Positions 18,173 to 26,513 of a stretch of DNA of 64,000 bases are shown in pieces. Each line of letters starts with the position of its first letter. Position 1 is the stretch's first letter. The notes under the pieces were generated by a model. The model saw nothing but the letters and a program-made list of their open reading frames with translations. It had not been told where the DNA came from and did not search any database. The translations under genes were made by a program, and so were the position numbers. Source of the stretch: UBA4292 sp002395865 (GTDB lineage Bacteria; Bacillota; Clostridia; Lachnospirales; Lachnospiraceae); contig CAMNBU010000008.1 in the NCBI GenBank assembly GCA_946533395.1, positions 1-64,000 of the forward strand, written 5' to 3'.

Positions 18173-18253
18173 GATTATAAAGCCTTTCCGTTTTGCTCGC
18201 TTATCGTGATCAGCCTGCACTGATTTATGGATGAAAGCTGATCCGACCACGAT

Positions 18254-18282
18254 ATTTTAACACATCCGCTATACAAAAACAA
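18254..18282 (-). promoter_or_regulatory. Promoter for the aminotransferase pair (minus strand)
   Basis: Read on the minus strand: TTGTTT (18282-18277), 17-nt spacer, TAAAAT (18259-18254). It is back-to-back with the dapA promoter, with only 13 nt between the two -35 boxes. Confidence 0.65.
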
Positions 18283-18295
18283 TGCTAAAATCCTC

Positions 18296-18324
18296 TTGAC
18301 ATATACCATGTTTTGGAGTAGTAT
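18296..18324 (+). promoter_or_regulatory. Sigma-A promoter of the dapA-dapB operon
   Basis: TTGACA (18296-18301), 17-nt spacer, TAGTAT (18319-18324). Transcription would start near 18331, just before the lysine riboswitch. Confidence 0.8.
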
Positions 18325-18340
18325 GATGGAAATCAAATAC

Positions 18341-18500
18341 AAGGTAGAGGTTGCGCCTGAGATTATCCCCTGCGTCAGGACGGTTTGGCAGGGGGGAGGT
18401 GATGGCGCCGAAGTGCACACGGTTCGTCAGCCGCGTGTCGCTGGGCATACGGAGAACATCCGTATGACTGTCATTCCCTACGGAATGGAGTGCTGCCGCA
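18341..18500 (+). promoter_or_regulatory. Lysine riboswitch (L-box)
   Basis: The leader before dapA carries hallmark L-box blocks in order: GTAGAGGTTGCGCC (18344-18357), GGCGCCGAAGTG (18404-18415), GCTGGGCATACGG (18440-18452) and ATGACTGTCATT (18464-18475), followed by a CTACGGAATGGAGTGCTG segment. These match the conserved core of the lysine-binding riboswitch. A terminator follows at 18513-18540, so lysine binding should stop transcription before dapA. The leader (18331-18597) holds no gene; frames found through it are not coding. Confidence 0.9.
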
Positions 18501-18512
18501 TGCTATTTACGA

Positions 18513-18540
18513 TGCAGGCAGGTTGGCCTGTATTTTTTTT
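18513..18540 (+). terminator. Riboswitch-controlled attenuator
   Basis: TGCAGGC (18513-18519) pairs with GCCTGTA (18526-18532, one G-U pair), then eight T (18533-18540). It lies between the lysine riboswitch and dapA and is the likely expression platform. A second hairpin (GTCCC/GGGAC, 18550-18572) lies further on. Confidence 0.85.
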
Positions 18541-18597
18541 GAACAATGTCGTCCCGGGAGATGTCCGGGGACCTTATCAAGAGGAGGTATGAACCTA

Positions 18598-19485
18598 ATG
18601 TCTATTTTCAAGGGCGCGGGTGTAGCCATCATTACACCCTTCAAGGCTGACGGAAGCGTTGATTACGAGGCTTTCGCAAATATCATCGAGGACCAGATCG
18701 CAAATAAGACCGACGCGATCATCGTATGCGGAACCACGGGCGAGGCGAGCACGCTCTCGCATGAGGAGCACATCGAGTGCATCGAGTTCTGCTGCAAGCA
18801 GGTAAACGGCCGCATTCCCGTGGTTGCGGGTACCGGTTCCAACAGCACCGAAACTGCAATCTATCTGTCAAAGGCTGCCGAGAAGGCAGGAGCGGACGGA
18901 GTACTTCTGGTGAGCCCTTACTACAACAAGGCTACACAGAACGGTCTTTACGAGCACTTCAAGAGGACTGCAGAGGCTATCAACATCCCTGTCATCCTCT
19001 ACAACATACCCGGAAGAACAGGAGTGAACATCCAGCCTGCTACTATTATAAGACTTGCAAAGGATGTGGAGAATATAGTTGCTGTGAAGGAGGCCAGCGG
19101 CAATCTGTCACAGATTGCAACGCTTCTTTCAATGGCTGACGGTTGCATCGACGTATATTCGGGCAACGACGACCAGATCGTACCCATCCTTTCGCTCGGC
19201 GGCGCGGGCGTGATCTCAGTTCTCTCGAATGTGGCACCCGAGTACACGCACGATATCTGCCAGAGCTACTTCGACGGCGACGTAAAGAGAAGCGCAAAGC
19301 TTCAGCTCGACGCCATTCCTCTAATCTCTGCACTGTTCTCGGAGGTCAACCCCATACCCGTGAAGGCAGCCATGAACATGCTCGGCTTCTGCGGCCCCGA
19401 TGTGCGTCTGCCGCTTACACAGATGGAGGAGGCTCACGCTCAGGCTATGAGGGCTGAGATGGTAAAGTTCGGACTTCTGAAATAA
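18598..19485 (+). CDS. dapA: 4-hydroxy-tetrahydrodipicolinate synthase
   Basis: A 295-residue aldolase that condenses pyruvate with aspartate semialdehyde in lysine/diaminopimelate synthesis. Signatures are VCGTTGEASTL, GTGSNST, the catalytic Tyr in YNIPGRTGVN, and the Schiff-base Lys in VAVKEASGN. GAGGAGG at 18581-18587 is too close to ATG 18589 and well placed for ATG 18598, so the latter is used. It is controlled by the lysine riboswitch upstream and followed 18 nt later by dapB. Confidence 0.96.
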   Translation: MSIFKGAGVAIITPFKADGSVDYEAFANIIEDQIANKTDAIIVCGTTGEASTLSHEEHIECIEFCCKQVNGRIPVVAGTGSNSTETAIYLSKAAEKAGADGVLLVSPYYNKATQNGLYEHFKRTAEAINIPVILYNIPGRTGVNIQPATIIRLAKDVENIVAVKEASGNLSQIATLLSMADGCIDVYSGNDDQIVPILSLGGAGVISVLSNVAPEYTHDICQSYFDGDVKRSAKLQLDAIPLISALFSEVNPIPVKAAMNMLGFCGPDVRLPLTQMEEAHAQAMRAEMVKFGLLK

Positions 19486-19503
19486 GCCCGGAAAGGAAAG
19501 AAC

Positions 19504-20262
19504 ATGATAAGGACAGTATTATACGGCGCGTGCGGCAAGATGGGCCACACGGTAGCCGACATCATAGCGAATGACGACCGACTTCAGGTGGTCGGCGGCG
19601 TCGATATCTACGACGACGGAAAGTACAATTTCAGGGTGTGCAAGGAGCTCGATGAGCTTCGCGAGAAGCCCGATGTCATAATCGATTTCTCCTCAGCGAA
19701 GGCGGTGGATCATCTGCTTGATTACTGCGAAGCCACCGGCACGCCGGTAGTTCTCTGCTCCACAGGCCTTTCACCCGAACAGCTCGAGAAGGTGAAGAGG
19801 ACATCGCAGAAGACGGCTGTCTTGAAGTCCGCGAATATGTCTGTGGGCGTGAACCTGCTGATGAAGATCCTTTCACAGTACGCTCCGCAGCTTTCAGAGG
19901 CGGGATTTGATATCGAGATAGTGGAGAAGCACCACAACCAGAAGATCGATGCCCCCAGCGGCACAGCGATAGCTCTTGCAGACTCTATAAATGATGCCTG
20001 CGGCGGACAGTATGAGTATGTATTCGACCGCTCCGACAGAAGGCAGAAGAGAGACGCGAAGGAGCTCGGAATCAGCGCTGTAAGAGGCGGTACCATCGTC
20101 GGTGACCATGACGTGATATTCGCCGGCCTCGATGAGGTGATCACCTTCTCGCACAGGGCATATTCAAAGGCTCTTTTCGCGAAGGGAGCTGTAAATGCAG
20201 CCGCTTTCCTTGCAGGCAAGGGCCCCGGCCTTTACACCATGCAGGATGTCATTGGCAAATAA
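19504..20262 (+). CDS. dapB: 4-hydroxy-tetrahydrodipicolinate reductase
   Basis: A 252-residue NAD(P)H reductase, the next step after DapA. The nucleotide loop is GACGKMGHTV near the N-terminus. The substrate motif EKHHNQKIDAPSGTA carries the catalytic His and Lys, and the C-terminal region has GDHDVIFAG. The length is normal, with GGAAAGGAAAG before the ATG. It shares the riboswitch-controlled transcript with dapA and ends at a clear terminator. Confidence 0.96.
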   Translation: MIRTVLYGACGKMGHTVADIIANDDRLQVVGGVDIYDDGKYNFRVCKELDELREKPDVIIDFSSAKAVDHLLDYCEATGTPVVLCSTGLSPEQLEKVKRTSQKTAVLKSANMSVGVNLLMKILSQYAPQLSEAGFDIEIVEKHHNQKIDAPSGTAIALADSINDACGGQYEYVFDRSDRRQKRDAKELGISAVRGGTIVGDHDVIFAGLDEVITFSHRAYSKALFAKGAVNAAAFLAGKGPGLYTMQDVIGK

Positions 20263-20277
20263 GAGACGATCATACAG

Positions 20278-20300
20278 AGCGGTCCTTCGGGACCGCTTTT
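20278..20300 (+). terminator. Terminator after dapB
   Basis: AGCGGTCC (20278-20285), TTCG tetraloop, GGACCGCT (20290-20297), T run. A classic UUCG-capped terminator. Confidence 0.92.
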
Positions 20301-20304
20301 GTGC

Positions 20305-20333
20305 TTGACATATGCTCTGATTCGATTGATAAT
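20305..20333 (+). promoter_or_regulatory. Sigma-A promoter for the acyltransferase gene
   Basis: TTGACA (20305-20310), 17-nt spacer, GATAAT (20328-20333), starting only 4 nt after the dapB terminator. Confidence 0.8.
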
Positions 20334-20365
20334 ACGAGAAGACCATATGAGGGACGTGGCGGGAT

Positions 20366-21559
20366 ATGTTTCAGAAATTCAAGGAAAAAGATATGACTCC
20401 CCAGAGCCCCTGGTACGGCATCACGCTGGAGGCTGCGAGGCTTTGGAGAAGGGGAAGACAGAGACTTCATATTGACAGGGGGGAGTTGGACAAGGTACAG
20501 GCCCCCTTTGTTCTGCTTGTGAATCACACATCTTTCTATGATTTCTTCTATGTGACAGAACTGCTGAAGGACTATCGCCCGGTATATGTCATCAACGATC
20601 ATATACTCACGGGTATTATCGGCTGGCTCGCGAAGAGGACGGCCATGATACCGAAGAAGCTCTTCTATAGCGATACGGCGGCAGTCAAGATAGTCAGGGC
20701 TCTTCGCGACGGCACTTCGGTGGTCATATTTCCGGAGGGGCGGCTGTCGGTGGACGGTACGAATTATCCGGTGCTCGAGAAGGCGGGAGCTCTCTATAAG
20801 ATGGCGAAGGTGGATGTGGTAATAGCGAGGATCACCGGCTCCTACATAGCGGCTCCCAAATGGAGGAGCGCGTTCAAGAAAACGGATGTGTATATTTCCG
20901 TGAAACGCGTCATCCCGAGGGAGGAGGTTTCGGCCCTTTCGAAGAAGGAGCTCAATGACATCATCGACAGAGAGCTCACTTACAACGAATGGGAGGAAGG
21001 CACAAGCCGTATAAAGGGTGGCGGCCGGGCCGTGGGCCTGGAGAGAGTGCTTTACCGCTGCGCGGATTGCTGGGCGCTCTACACAACGAGGAGCCGTGAT
21101 AACTGCTTTTACTGCAGTGCCTGCGGAAGGGGGCACGAGCTTGATGACAGCCTGCGCTTTACAGACGACGCGCGCGATATCGCGTCGTATTACGGCAGGA
21201 TAAAGGAGTACGAGAGGCAGGCGATAGAAGCCGCCGAGGAAGATACTGTGCTTCTTCGGACCATAGTCAGGACGAAGGTATTTGCCTCCGGAAGCGGCAT
21301 GGCAAAGCGGCGTGAGAGGGGAGTATGCACTCTTACAAAAAAGGCATTTACCTACAATTCGAATAATATCGATTTTTCGATAGATACCGAAAGGCTCCTT
21401 GCGCTTGCGTTTTCTTGCGGGAGCGAATTTGAACTATATTACGAGGATGAGCTGTACTATTTCTATCCCGAGAAGAATAAGAACCAGGTGGCGCGCTGGG
21501 CGCTGATGGTGGATCTTTTGAAACAGATGCAGCCCGGTGTTGACGGGAATGACAAATAA
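20366..21559 (+). CDS. Lysophospholipid acyltransferase with C-terminal zinc ribbon
   Basis: A 397-residue protein. Residues about 45-200 form a PlsC-type glycerolipid acyltransferase domain: NHTSFYD (53-59, the HxxxxD catalytic motif) and FPEGR (122-126). This domain would transfer an acyl chain to lysophosphatidic acid or a related acceptor. Unusually, it continues with a Cys cluster (C232, C235, C247, C250, C253 in CADC and CFYCSAC), which looks like a zinc ribbon, and a further 140-residue domain I do not recognise. No clear transmembrane helix is seen. The next gene overlaps it by 11 nt. Confidence 0.78.
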   Translation: MFQKFKEKDMTPQSPWYGITLEAARLWRRGRQRLHIDRGELDKVQAPFVLLVNHTSFYDFFYVTELLKDYRPVYVINDHILTGIIGWLAKRTAMIPKKLFYSDTAAVKIVRALRDGTSVVIFPEGRLSVDGTNYPVLEKAGALYKMAKVDVVIARITGSYIAAPKWRSAFKKTDVYISVKRVIPREEVSALSKKELNDIIDRELTYNEWEEGTSRIKGGGRAVGLERVLYRCADCWALYTTRSRDNCFYCSACGRGHELDDSLRFTDDARDIASYYGRIKEYERQAIEAAEEDTVLLRTIVRTKVFASGSGMAKRRERGVCTLTKKAFTYNSNNIDFSIDTERLLALAFSCGSEFELYYEDELYYFYPEKNKNQVARWALMVDLLKQMQPGVDGNDK

Positions 21560-22919
21560 CTGTGATAACAGCACTTTGGTGCGTATTTCAAGAAAAGCGT
21601 TCATACAGGTGATGCTTCTGCTGGCGGCATTTCTGGCGGCGTCCATCATACTTACGTGGATAATACCATCCGGAAGTATAAGTGTGATAAAGGGAGTATG
21701 CGCGCCTGTCCTTGTATTTTTCTCGGGCGACGGGCCGGCTCTCATCATGCTGTGCCTGTTCCTTATAATACTCACCGCTGCGTTTCAGACTCTTTCGGAC
21801 GCGGGCGGAATAGGCGTTCTGATCGGGTCTGTGGCAGACAGGTTTAAGGACAGGGGAGTGCTTCTTATAGCTTCCACATCCTTTGTGTTCATGTGCTTCG
21901 GCGCGTTCCTCGGGCTCTTCGAGGAGATGCTTGTGATGCTTCCGGTCACGGCGATGCTCTTTCTTACTGCGGGCTACGACTCATTTACCGGATTTCTGGT
22001 GTGCATCATTTCCTGCGGCTTCGGTTTCGCGAGCGCGATAACGAATCCGTTCACCGTGCTTTTAGCATCTGAGATAATAGGCGCTAACCCCACGGAAAAT
22101 ATCTGGTACAGGCTTGTGATATTTGTAGCCATGTATCTGCTCCTTTTATGCTTTATACTCATCTATGTCGGGAGACTGAAAAAGGATCCCTCCTCAAGCC
22201 TTACCGCAAAGCATGACGCAAGGCTCAGGGAGGCTTCAGGCCGGATGACCGGCACTGCTGCGACCGAAACGGCCGGCAGAAAAAGCGGTCTGATAACAGG
22301 CATATTTCTGGCGGTGAGTCTGGCGGTCATACTCGTCTGCTCGATGTCGGATACGCTGAGATCCTATGTCGTAGTCGTGCTCAGCGCATATTTTTTGATA
22401 TTCGGCTTCATCACCGGGTTTCTGTGTACCGGCTCCGCAAAAAAGACAGCGAAGAGCTTTTTAAAGGGTCTGGTGTCCGGACTACCTACCATATGCTTTA
22501 TAGCTATGGCCTCCTCCATCAAATACGTATTCGAGGAGGGCGGCGCGATGCCTGTAGTTGCCGGACTGATAGAGGACATAGCGGGACATAACTCGCCCGC
22601 GCTCGTCGCGGTGGTGCTGTATGCCATAATACTCGTTCTGGAGTTTTTTATATCCTCGTCGACGGCCAAGGCGATACTGGTCATGGGACTTCTGTCAATG
22701 ACCGATCTGGGGCTGACGAAGCAGATGTCCGTGCTCATATACACGTTTGCGGACGGCTATACGAACGTTCTCTTCCCGACATCCCCCGTGCTTCTCATAG
22801 CGCTGTCGATGATAGAGGTCGACTACCTGAAGTGGGTGAAGAAGAGCTCGGTACTGTTTATCATCAATCTGTTAATGGTCCTCGGCTTTTTGCTTCTCGG
22901 AATAGTCATAGGATACTGA
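21549..22919 (+). CDS. YfcC/DcuC-like membrane transporter
   Basis: A 456-residue integral membrane protein with about 11-12 hydrophobic segments. It matches the YfcC branch of the C4-dicarboxylate carrier superfamily: the GLFEEMLVMLPVTAMLFLTAGYDSF segment region around residue 120-150 and the ITNPF motif near 165 are typical. Some relatives are annotated as dicarboxylate carriers or basic amino acid antiporters; the substrate cannot be read from sequence. ATG 21549 overlaps the end of the acyltransferase gene, so the two are co-translated. Confidence 0.78.
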   Translation: MTNNCDNSTLVRISRKAFIQVMLLLAAFLAASIILTWIIPSGSISVIKGVCAPVLVFFSGDGPALIMLCLFLIILTAAFQTLSDAGGIGVLIGSVADRFKDRGVLLIASTSFVFMCFGAFLGLFEEMLVMLPVTAMLFLTAGYDSFTGFLVCIISCGFGFASAITNPFTVLLASEIIGANPTENIWYRLVIFVAMYLLLLCFILIYVGRLKKDPSSSLTAKHDARLREASGRMTGTAATETAGRKSGLITGIFLAVSLAVILVCSMSDTLRSYVVVVLSAYFLIFGFITGFLCTGSAKKTAKSFLKGLVSGLPTICFIAMASSIKYVFEEGGAMPVVAGLIEDIAGHNSPALVAVVLYAIILVLEFFISSSTAKAILVMGLLSMTDLGLTKQMSVLIYTFADGYTNVLFPTSPVLLIALSMIEVDYLKWVKKSSVLFIINLLMVLGFLLLGIVIGY

Positions 22920-22940
22920 CATATCTTTCGGAGGATGGTT

Positions 22941-23651
22941 TTGAAAAAGAATGAACCGGTCATAACCGTTAAAGGGCTTTGCAAATCATACGGCAGCGCA
23001 GACAGCCGCACTGTGGCTCTCGATCACGTGGATCTGTGCGTCTACAGGGGCGAGATGGTGGCGATACTGGGCAATTCGGGCTGCGGCAAGACCACGCTCC
23101 TTAACATGATAGGCGGAATGGATCCGTTCGACGAGGGAAGTGTGATCGCCGGCGGATGCGAGCTGGCATCGCTAAACGACAGGAAGCTCACCGATTACAG
23201 ACGCCGCACGGTCGGCTTCGTGTTTCAGTCCTTCAATCTGATATCGGAGCTCACGGCGATAGAGAACGTGGCGCTCACCGCGAAAAAGGATGATAAAGAT
23301 ATCTCCATGAGGATGCTGGGTACGGTCGGGCTGGCCGATAAGGCGAAGTCCTACCCTTATCAGCTGTCGGGCGGACAGCAGCAGAGAGTGTCCATCGCCA
23401 GAGCGCTCGCGAAGGATCCGGAGTTCTTCTTGTGTGACGAGCCCACGGGCTCACTCGATTCTGAGACAGGCAAGACTGTGCTTGAATGTCTGGAGAAGCT
23501 GGTCCGCGAGCTTGGAAAAACAGTCGTGATAGTGACACATAATCAGGAGATCGCCCGCATAGCCGACAGGACGATCGTTATGAAGAACGGCAGGATAACA
23601 GAGGATACGGTCAATGACCACGTGCTTTCGGTCAGCGAGGCAGCGTGGTGA
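22941..23651 (+). CDS. ABC transporter ATP-binding protein, MacB/LolD type
   Basis: A 236-residue ATPase: Walker A GNSGCGKTT, Q-loop FVFQSFNL, signature LSGGQQQR, Walker B FFLCDEPTGSLD and H-loop VTHN. This subgroup pairs with FtsX-type permeases and drives mechanotransmission rather than substrate passage. CGGAGG at 22929-22934 is too close to ATG 22935, so TTG 22941 is preferred; ATG 22935 would add two residues. The permease gene overlaps or follows directly. Confidence 0.88.
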   Translation: MKKNEPVITVKGLCKSYGSADSRTVALDHVDLCVYRGEMVAILGNSGCGKTTLLNMIGGMDPFDEGSVIAGGCELASLNDRKLTDYRRRTVGFVFQSFNLISELTAIENVALTAKKDDKDISMRMLGTVGLADKAKSYPYQLSGGQQQRVSIARALAKDPEFFLCDEPTGSLDSETGKTVLECLEKLVRELGKTVVIVTHNQEIARIADRTIVMKNGRITEDTVNDHVLSVSEAAW

Positions 23652-23670
23652 GAGGGTTCTGAAAAAGACT

Positions 23671-26118
23671 ATGAAGGGCATGCTTACAGGTCTTATAAAA
23701 AGATATCATAAGCTCCTCATTTCCCTTGCGATCATCGTGGCCATGGGCTTCGGACTGACGGCCGGGCTCTCGAGCAGTTACGTGTCACTTGAGCGTTCAC
23801 TCACCGATTATGTGAAGGGGTACGGTTATCCCGACGGAGTGATATCGACCAGAATGACTCTGGATTATCTGGCCGAAAGGCTTAAGCGCATAGACGGCGT
23901 GGCGGACTGCGAGGCGAGATACTATCTGGATACGGTGATGAAGAAGCAGGACGGGAACTATCTCTCGGCCCGCATCTATTCGTTCGATGACGAAGACAGA
24001 CAGGAGTTCAAATACTGGGAAAAGAAGGAGAGCGGGGAGAAGAACGGAGTCCTCCTCGAATATAATTTTGCCAAATACCACGACATAAAAGTCGGTGATA
24101 CGGTGATGTTCAATATCTTCGGCGAGTACTATTCCTGCTGTGTGGAGGGGATAGTGAGCCGCCCCGAGACGCTCAGCACCAAAAAGACCGACAGGGACTG
24201 GGGTATCAACTACGATTTCGGCTTCGCTTACATGTCTGCGCAGACCGTTTCGGAGGCGTATGAGGCTCAGTACGGCGATGTCAGATGGCTCATGAACACC
24301 CGAGCCAAGCGCGAGATAAACGAGCTGCTCGATACTAAGGAGAAGGACGCGGCGTTAGAGGAGCTGAAGACAGGAACGGTATTTACACACTTCTGCAATC
24401 AGTTCCTGCTCTATTATGAGGAAGGGTACGACGCCGGGGCTGTGCACCGCGCGGTCGAGGAGGTCATAGAGGAGAGGATGAGCATCCGCGGAAGCTACAC
24501 GTATGACGACTCTCCGGTAAAGCTCCGTATAGATAAGAATCTGTATCCAATCTATTCGCTGATAGTGTACTGTCCCACGGTATTCTTCGCCATAACACTG
24601 GGCATAGTATTTCTGTTCATGTCCATGATAATAAGACAGAGCCGGCGGGAGATAGGGATACTGCGGGCTCTGGGCTTTCAGAGCGAGTGCGTAAGGTGGC
24701 TCTTTTGCAAGCTGAGTATAGCGGTCACGGTGACCGGACTCGTCATAGGCTGCGGCATAGGTTACGGCATCATGCGGTATGTGGGAGTGTATTTTGAAAA
24801 CTTCTTCCCGCTGCCTTCATTTACATATCATATAGATGTCCTTTCGACGATAAAATGGGCTTCGCTTTCATTTGCGGTCTGCGTGGGAGCCACACTTCTT
24901 ACCGCGACTCTGCTCACACGCGTAAGTCCGGTCGAGGCCATGGCAAGACGCGTGAGCAGGCCCGTGAGGATACCCGGATGGCTGGATGCAATTACGCACA
25001 GGCTGCCGCCCATGATAAAGTTCAGTCTGATATCAAACCTTCGCGCGGGAGTTCGCTCCGCGGTGGCGATCGTATTCATATCGGCTTCGACGATGCTCAT
25101 ATTCGCTTCATTTTCATTTATAGCGGCGAAGAATCACACCATAACCGAGACATTCGACGAAAGGATACACTATGACTTTCAGGTCTTTACGGACGCGGAA
25201 GCGGACAGTGGTCTGTCTGACAGACTGAATGAGCTCGGATATGTGAACGACGCCCAGGAGCTTCTGTACTACGATGTGAAGCTGAAGAGCGAAAATGGTG
25301 AAAGAAGGGTCAATGTAAATGCCGTATCGCCGGATACAAAGCTGATAGGAATTTATTCCGTGTCCGGTGAGGAGATCGTTCCCGGGGACGGTGAGATCAT
25401 AATCGACAGATACGCGGCGGCGGATCTGGGTGTCGACGCGGGAGATACCGTGTATTTCGGCAGCGTGGCGCTGAAGGTGGCGGGGCTGTCGGCACAGAGC
25501 GCCAACAGGATCCAGTACATCTCGCTTGCTACCGCGCGGGATATCGCTGCGCAGGATGAGAGGGCAAAGCACGATCTGTGCTGCATAATAGGTAAGCTCG
25601 GGGAGGGACATGAAAAGGAGCTCGTGGAGTATCTTCTGGAGAACGAGAAGGCTCAGCTCAAGTTCATACTTTTCATTCCGTCGTTTTACCGCTATAATCT
25701 GGACCTTTTCGGGACCTACGACGTTGCGGCATACATACTCACGGGATTTGCCGTCATCATCGGATTTGTCATTCTTTTCAACACCGCGATGACCAGCCTT
25801 CAGGAGAATACGCACAGCTTAAGTATACTGCGCGCGATCGGCTTTCAGCGCTCGGAGATATCCGTTAGCCGTTACATGCATACGTTCTGGCAGTTCGCGG
25901 TGTCATCCGTCATAGGGCTGTGGCTCGGTTATCTATTCGCCTCGAATGTGCTCGCGCGGCTGGGGACGATCGATGAGACCTTTGTGTTCTCGAGCGGTAT
26001 CAGAGAATATGCCGTGACGGTGCTTCTCGTGTTCTTCTACCTTCTGATAAGCCATCAGCTGGCCATGAGGAGCATGAAAAAGTGGAATATCGCTGACAAT
26101 GTCAGAGAGAGGGAATAG
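23671..26118 (+). CDS. FtsX-type ABC transporter permease
   Basis: An 815-residue membrane protein with two FtsX modules. There is an N-terminal helix (LLISLAIIVAMGFGLTAGL) and an extracellular region of about 250 residues. A first FtsX helix set follows at about residues 300-450, then a second extracellular region, then a C-terminal FtsX helix set from about 690. The topology matches the two-module permeases that partner MacB-like ATPases in Gram-positives. The open frame begins inside the ATPase gene; ATG 23671 is chosen because GAGAGGG lies just before it. Its likely task is export of, or response to, a peptide, lipid or antibiotic; this is inference. Confidence 0.85.
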   Translation: MKGMLTGLIKRYHKLLISLAIIVAMGFGLTAGLSSSYVSLERSLTDYVKGYGYPDGVISTRMTLDYLAERLKRIDGVADCEARYYLDTVMKKQDGNYLSARIYSFDDEDRQEFKYWEKKESGEKNGVLLEYNFAKYHDIKVGDTVMFNIFGEYYSCCVEGIVSRPETLSTKKTDRDWGINYDFGFAYMSAQTVSEAYEAQYGDVRWLMNTRAKREINELLDTKEKDAALEELKTGTVFTHFCNQFLLYYEEGYDAGAVHRAVEEVIEERMSIRGSYTYDDSPVKLRIDKNLYPIYSLIVYCPTVFFAITLGIVFLFMSMIIRQSRREIGILRALGFQSECVRWLFCKLSIAVTVTGLVIGCGIGYGIMRYVGVYFENFFPLPSFTYHIDVLSTIKWASLSFAVCVGATLLTATLLTRVSPVEAMARRVSRPVRIPGWLDAITHRLPPMIKFSLISNLRAGVRSAVAIVFISASTMLIFASFSFIAAKNHTITETFDERIHYDFQVFTDAEADSGLSDRLNELGYVNDAQELLYYDVKLKSENGERRVNVNAVSPDTKLIGIYSVSGEEIVPGDGEIIIDRYAAADLGVDAGDTVYFGSVALKVAGLSAQSANRIQYISLATARDIAAQDERAKHDLCCIIGKLGEGHEKELVEYLLENEKAQLKFILFIPSFYRYNLDLFGTYDVAAYILTGFAVIIGFVILFNTAMTSLQENTHSLSILRAIGFQRSEISVSRYMHTFWQFAVSSVIGLWLGYLFASNVLARLGTIDETFVFSSGIREYAVTVLLVFFYLLISHQLAMRSMKKWNIADNVRERE

Positions 26119-26130
26119 GAAGTAAAGAAT

Positions 26131-26415
26131 ATGCCTGACATTTTAATATGGATCATAATCGGCTATCTCGTGATAATGAATATCGCGGGCTTTGCGGTAA
26201 TGTGAGCCGACAAGTCGAAGGCCAAGAAGGGCGCCTGGAGGATACCTGAGAAGACCCTGTTCATTGTGAGCGCGGTGGGCGGAAGTATCGGTACTCTGGC
26301 CGGTATGTACGCGTTCAGACATAAGACCAAACACTGGTATTTCGTGGTCGGAATGCCTGCGATACTCATAGTACATGCGGCTCTGGCGGTGTTCCTGATT
26401 GTGAAGTTTTTTTAA
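26131..26415 (+). pseudogene. DUF1294 membrane protein interrupted by one in-frame TGA
   Basis: An ATG at 26131 opens a frame (MPDILIWIIIGYLV) that reaches TGA at 26203-26205 after 24 codons and continues in the same frame as ADKSKAKKGAWRIPEKTLF and later HKTKHWYFVVGMP to TAA at 26413-26415. The joined protein is a normal-length (about 94 residues) DUF1294 small membrane protein. The family usually has a small residue or aromatic at the TGA position (for example MGxDK). A single point change such as GGA to TGA would explain it. A real stop, a sequencing error or recoding remain open. The ORF is probably non-functional or truncated. The rest of this 396-nt gap holds only an AT-rich stretch and the htrA ribosome site. 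Confidence 0.75.
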
Positions 26416-26513
26416 TAATCAAAACACATTTCCGTCACAATTGAGCGGTATCCTGTGACCTGTAAGACGAAAGCGGGAGGGACTTCCCTCTGACATATAC
26501 AGGAGGTATTACA

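Noticed and set aside
18296..18592. A 98-codon plus-strand frame across the dapA leader
   Set aside because: It runs through the riboswitch aptamer and attenuator, has no ribosome site and no domain.
21018..21203. A short plus-strand frame inside the acyltransferase gene
   Set aside because: It overlaps the zinc-ribbon coding region in another frame and has no independent support.
26203..26240. A selenocysteine insertion (SECIS) element after the TGA of the DUF1294 gene
   Set aside because: The 35 nt after the TGA do not form a stable stem-loop of the bacterial type, and the family is not known to use selenocysteine.
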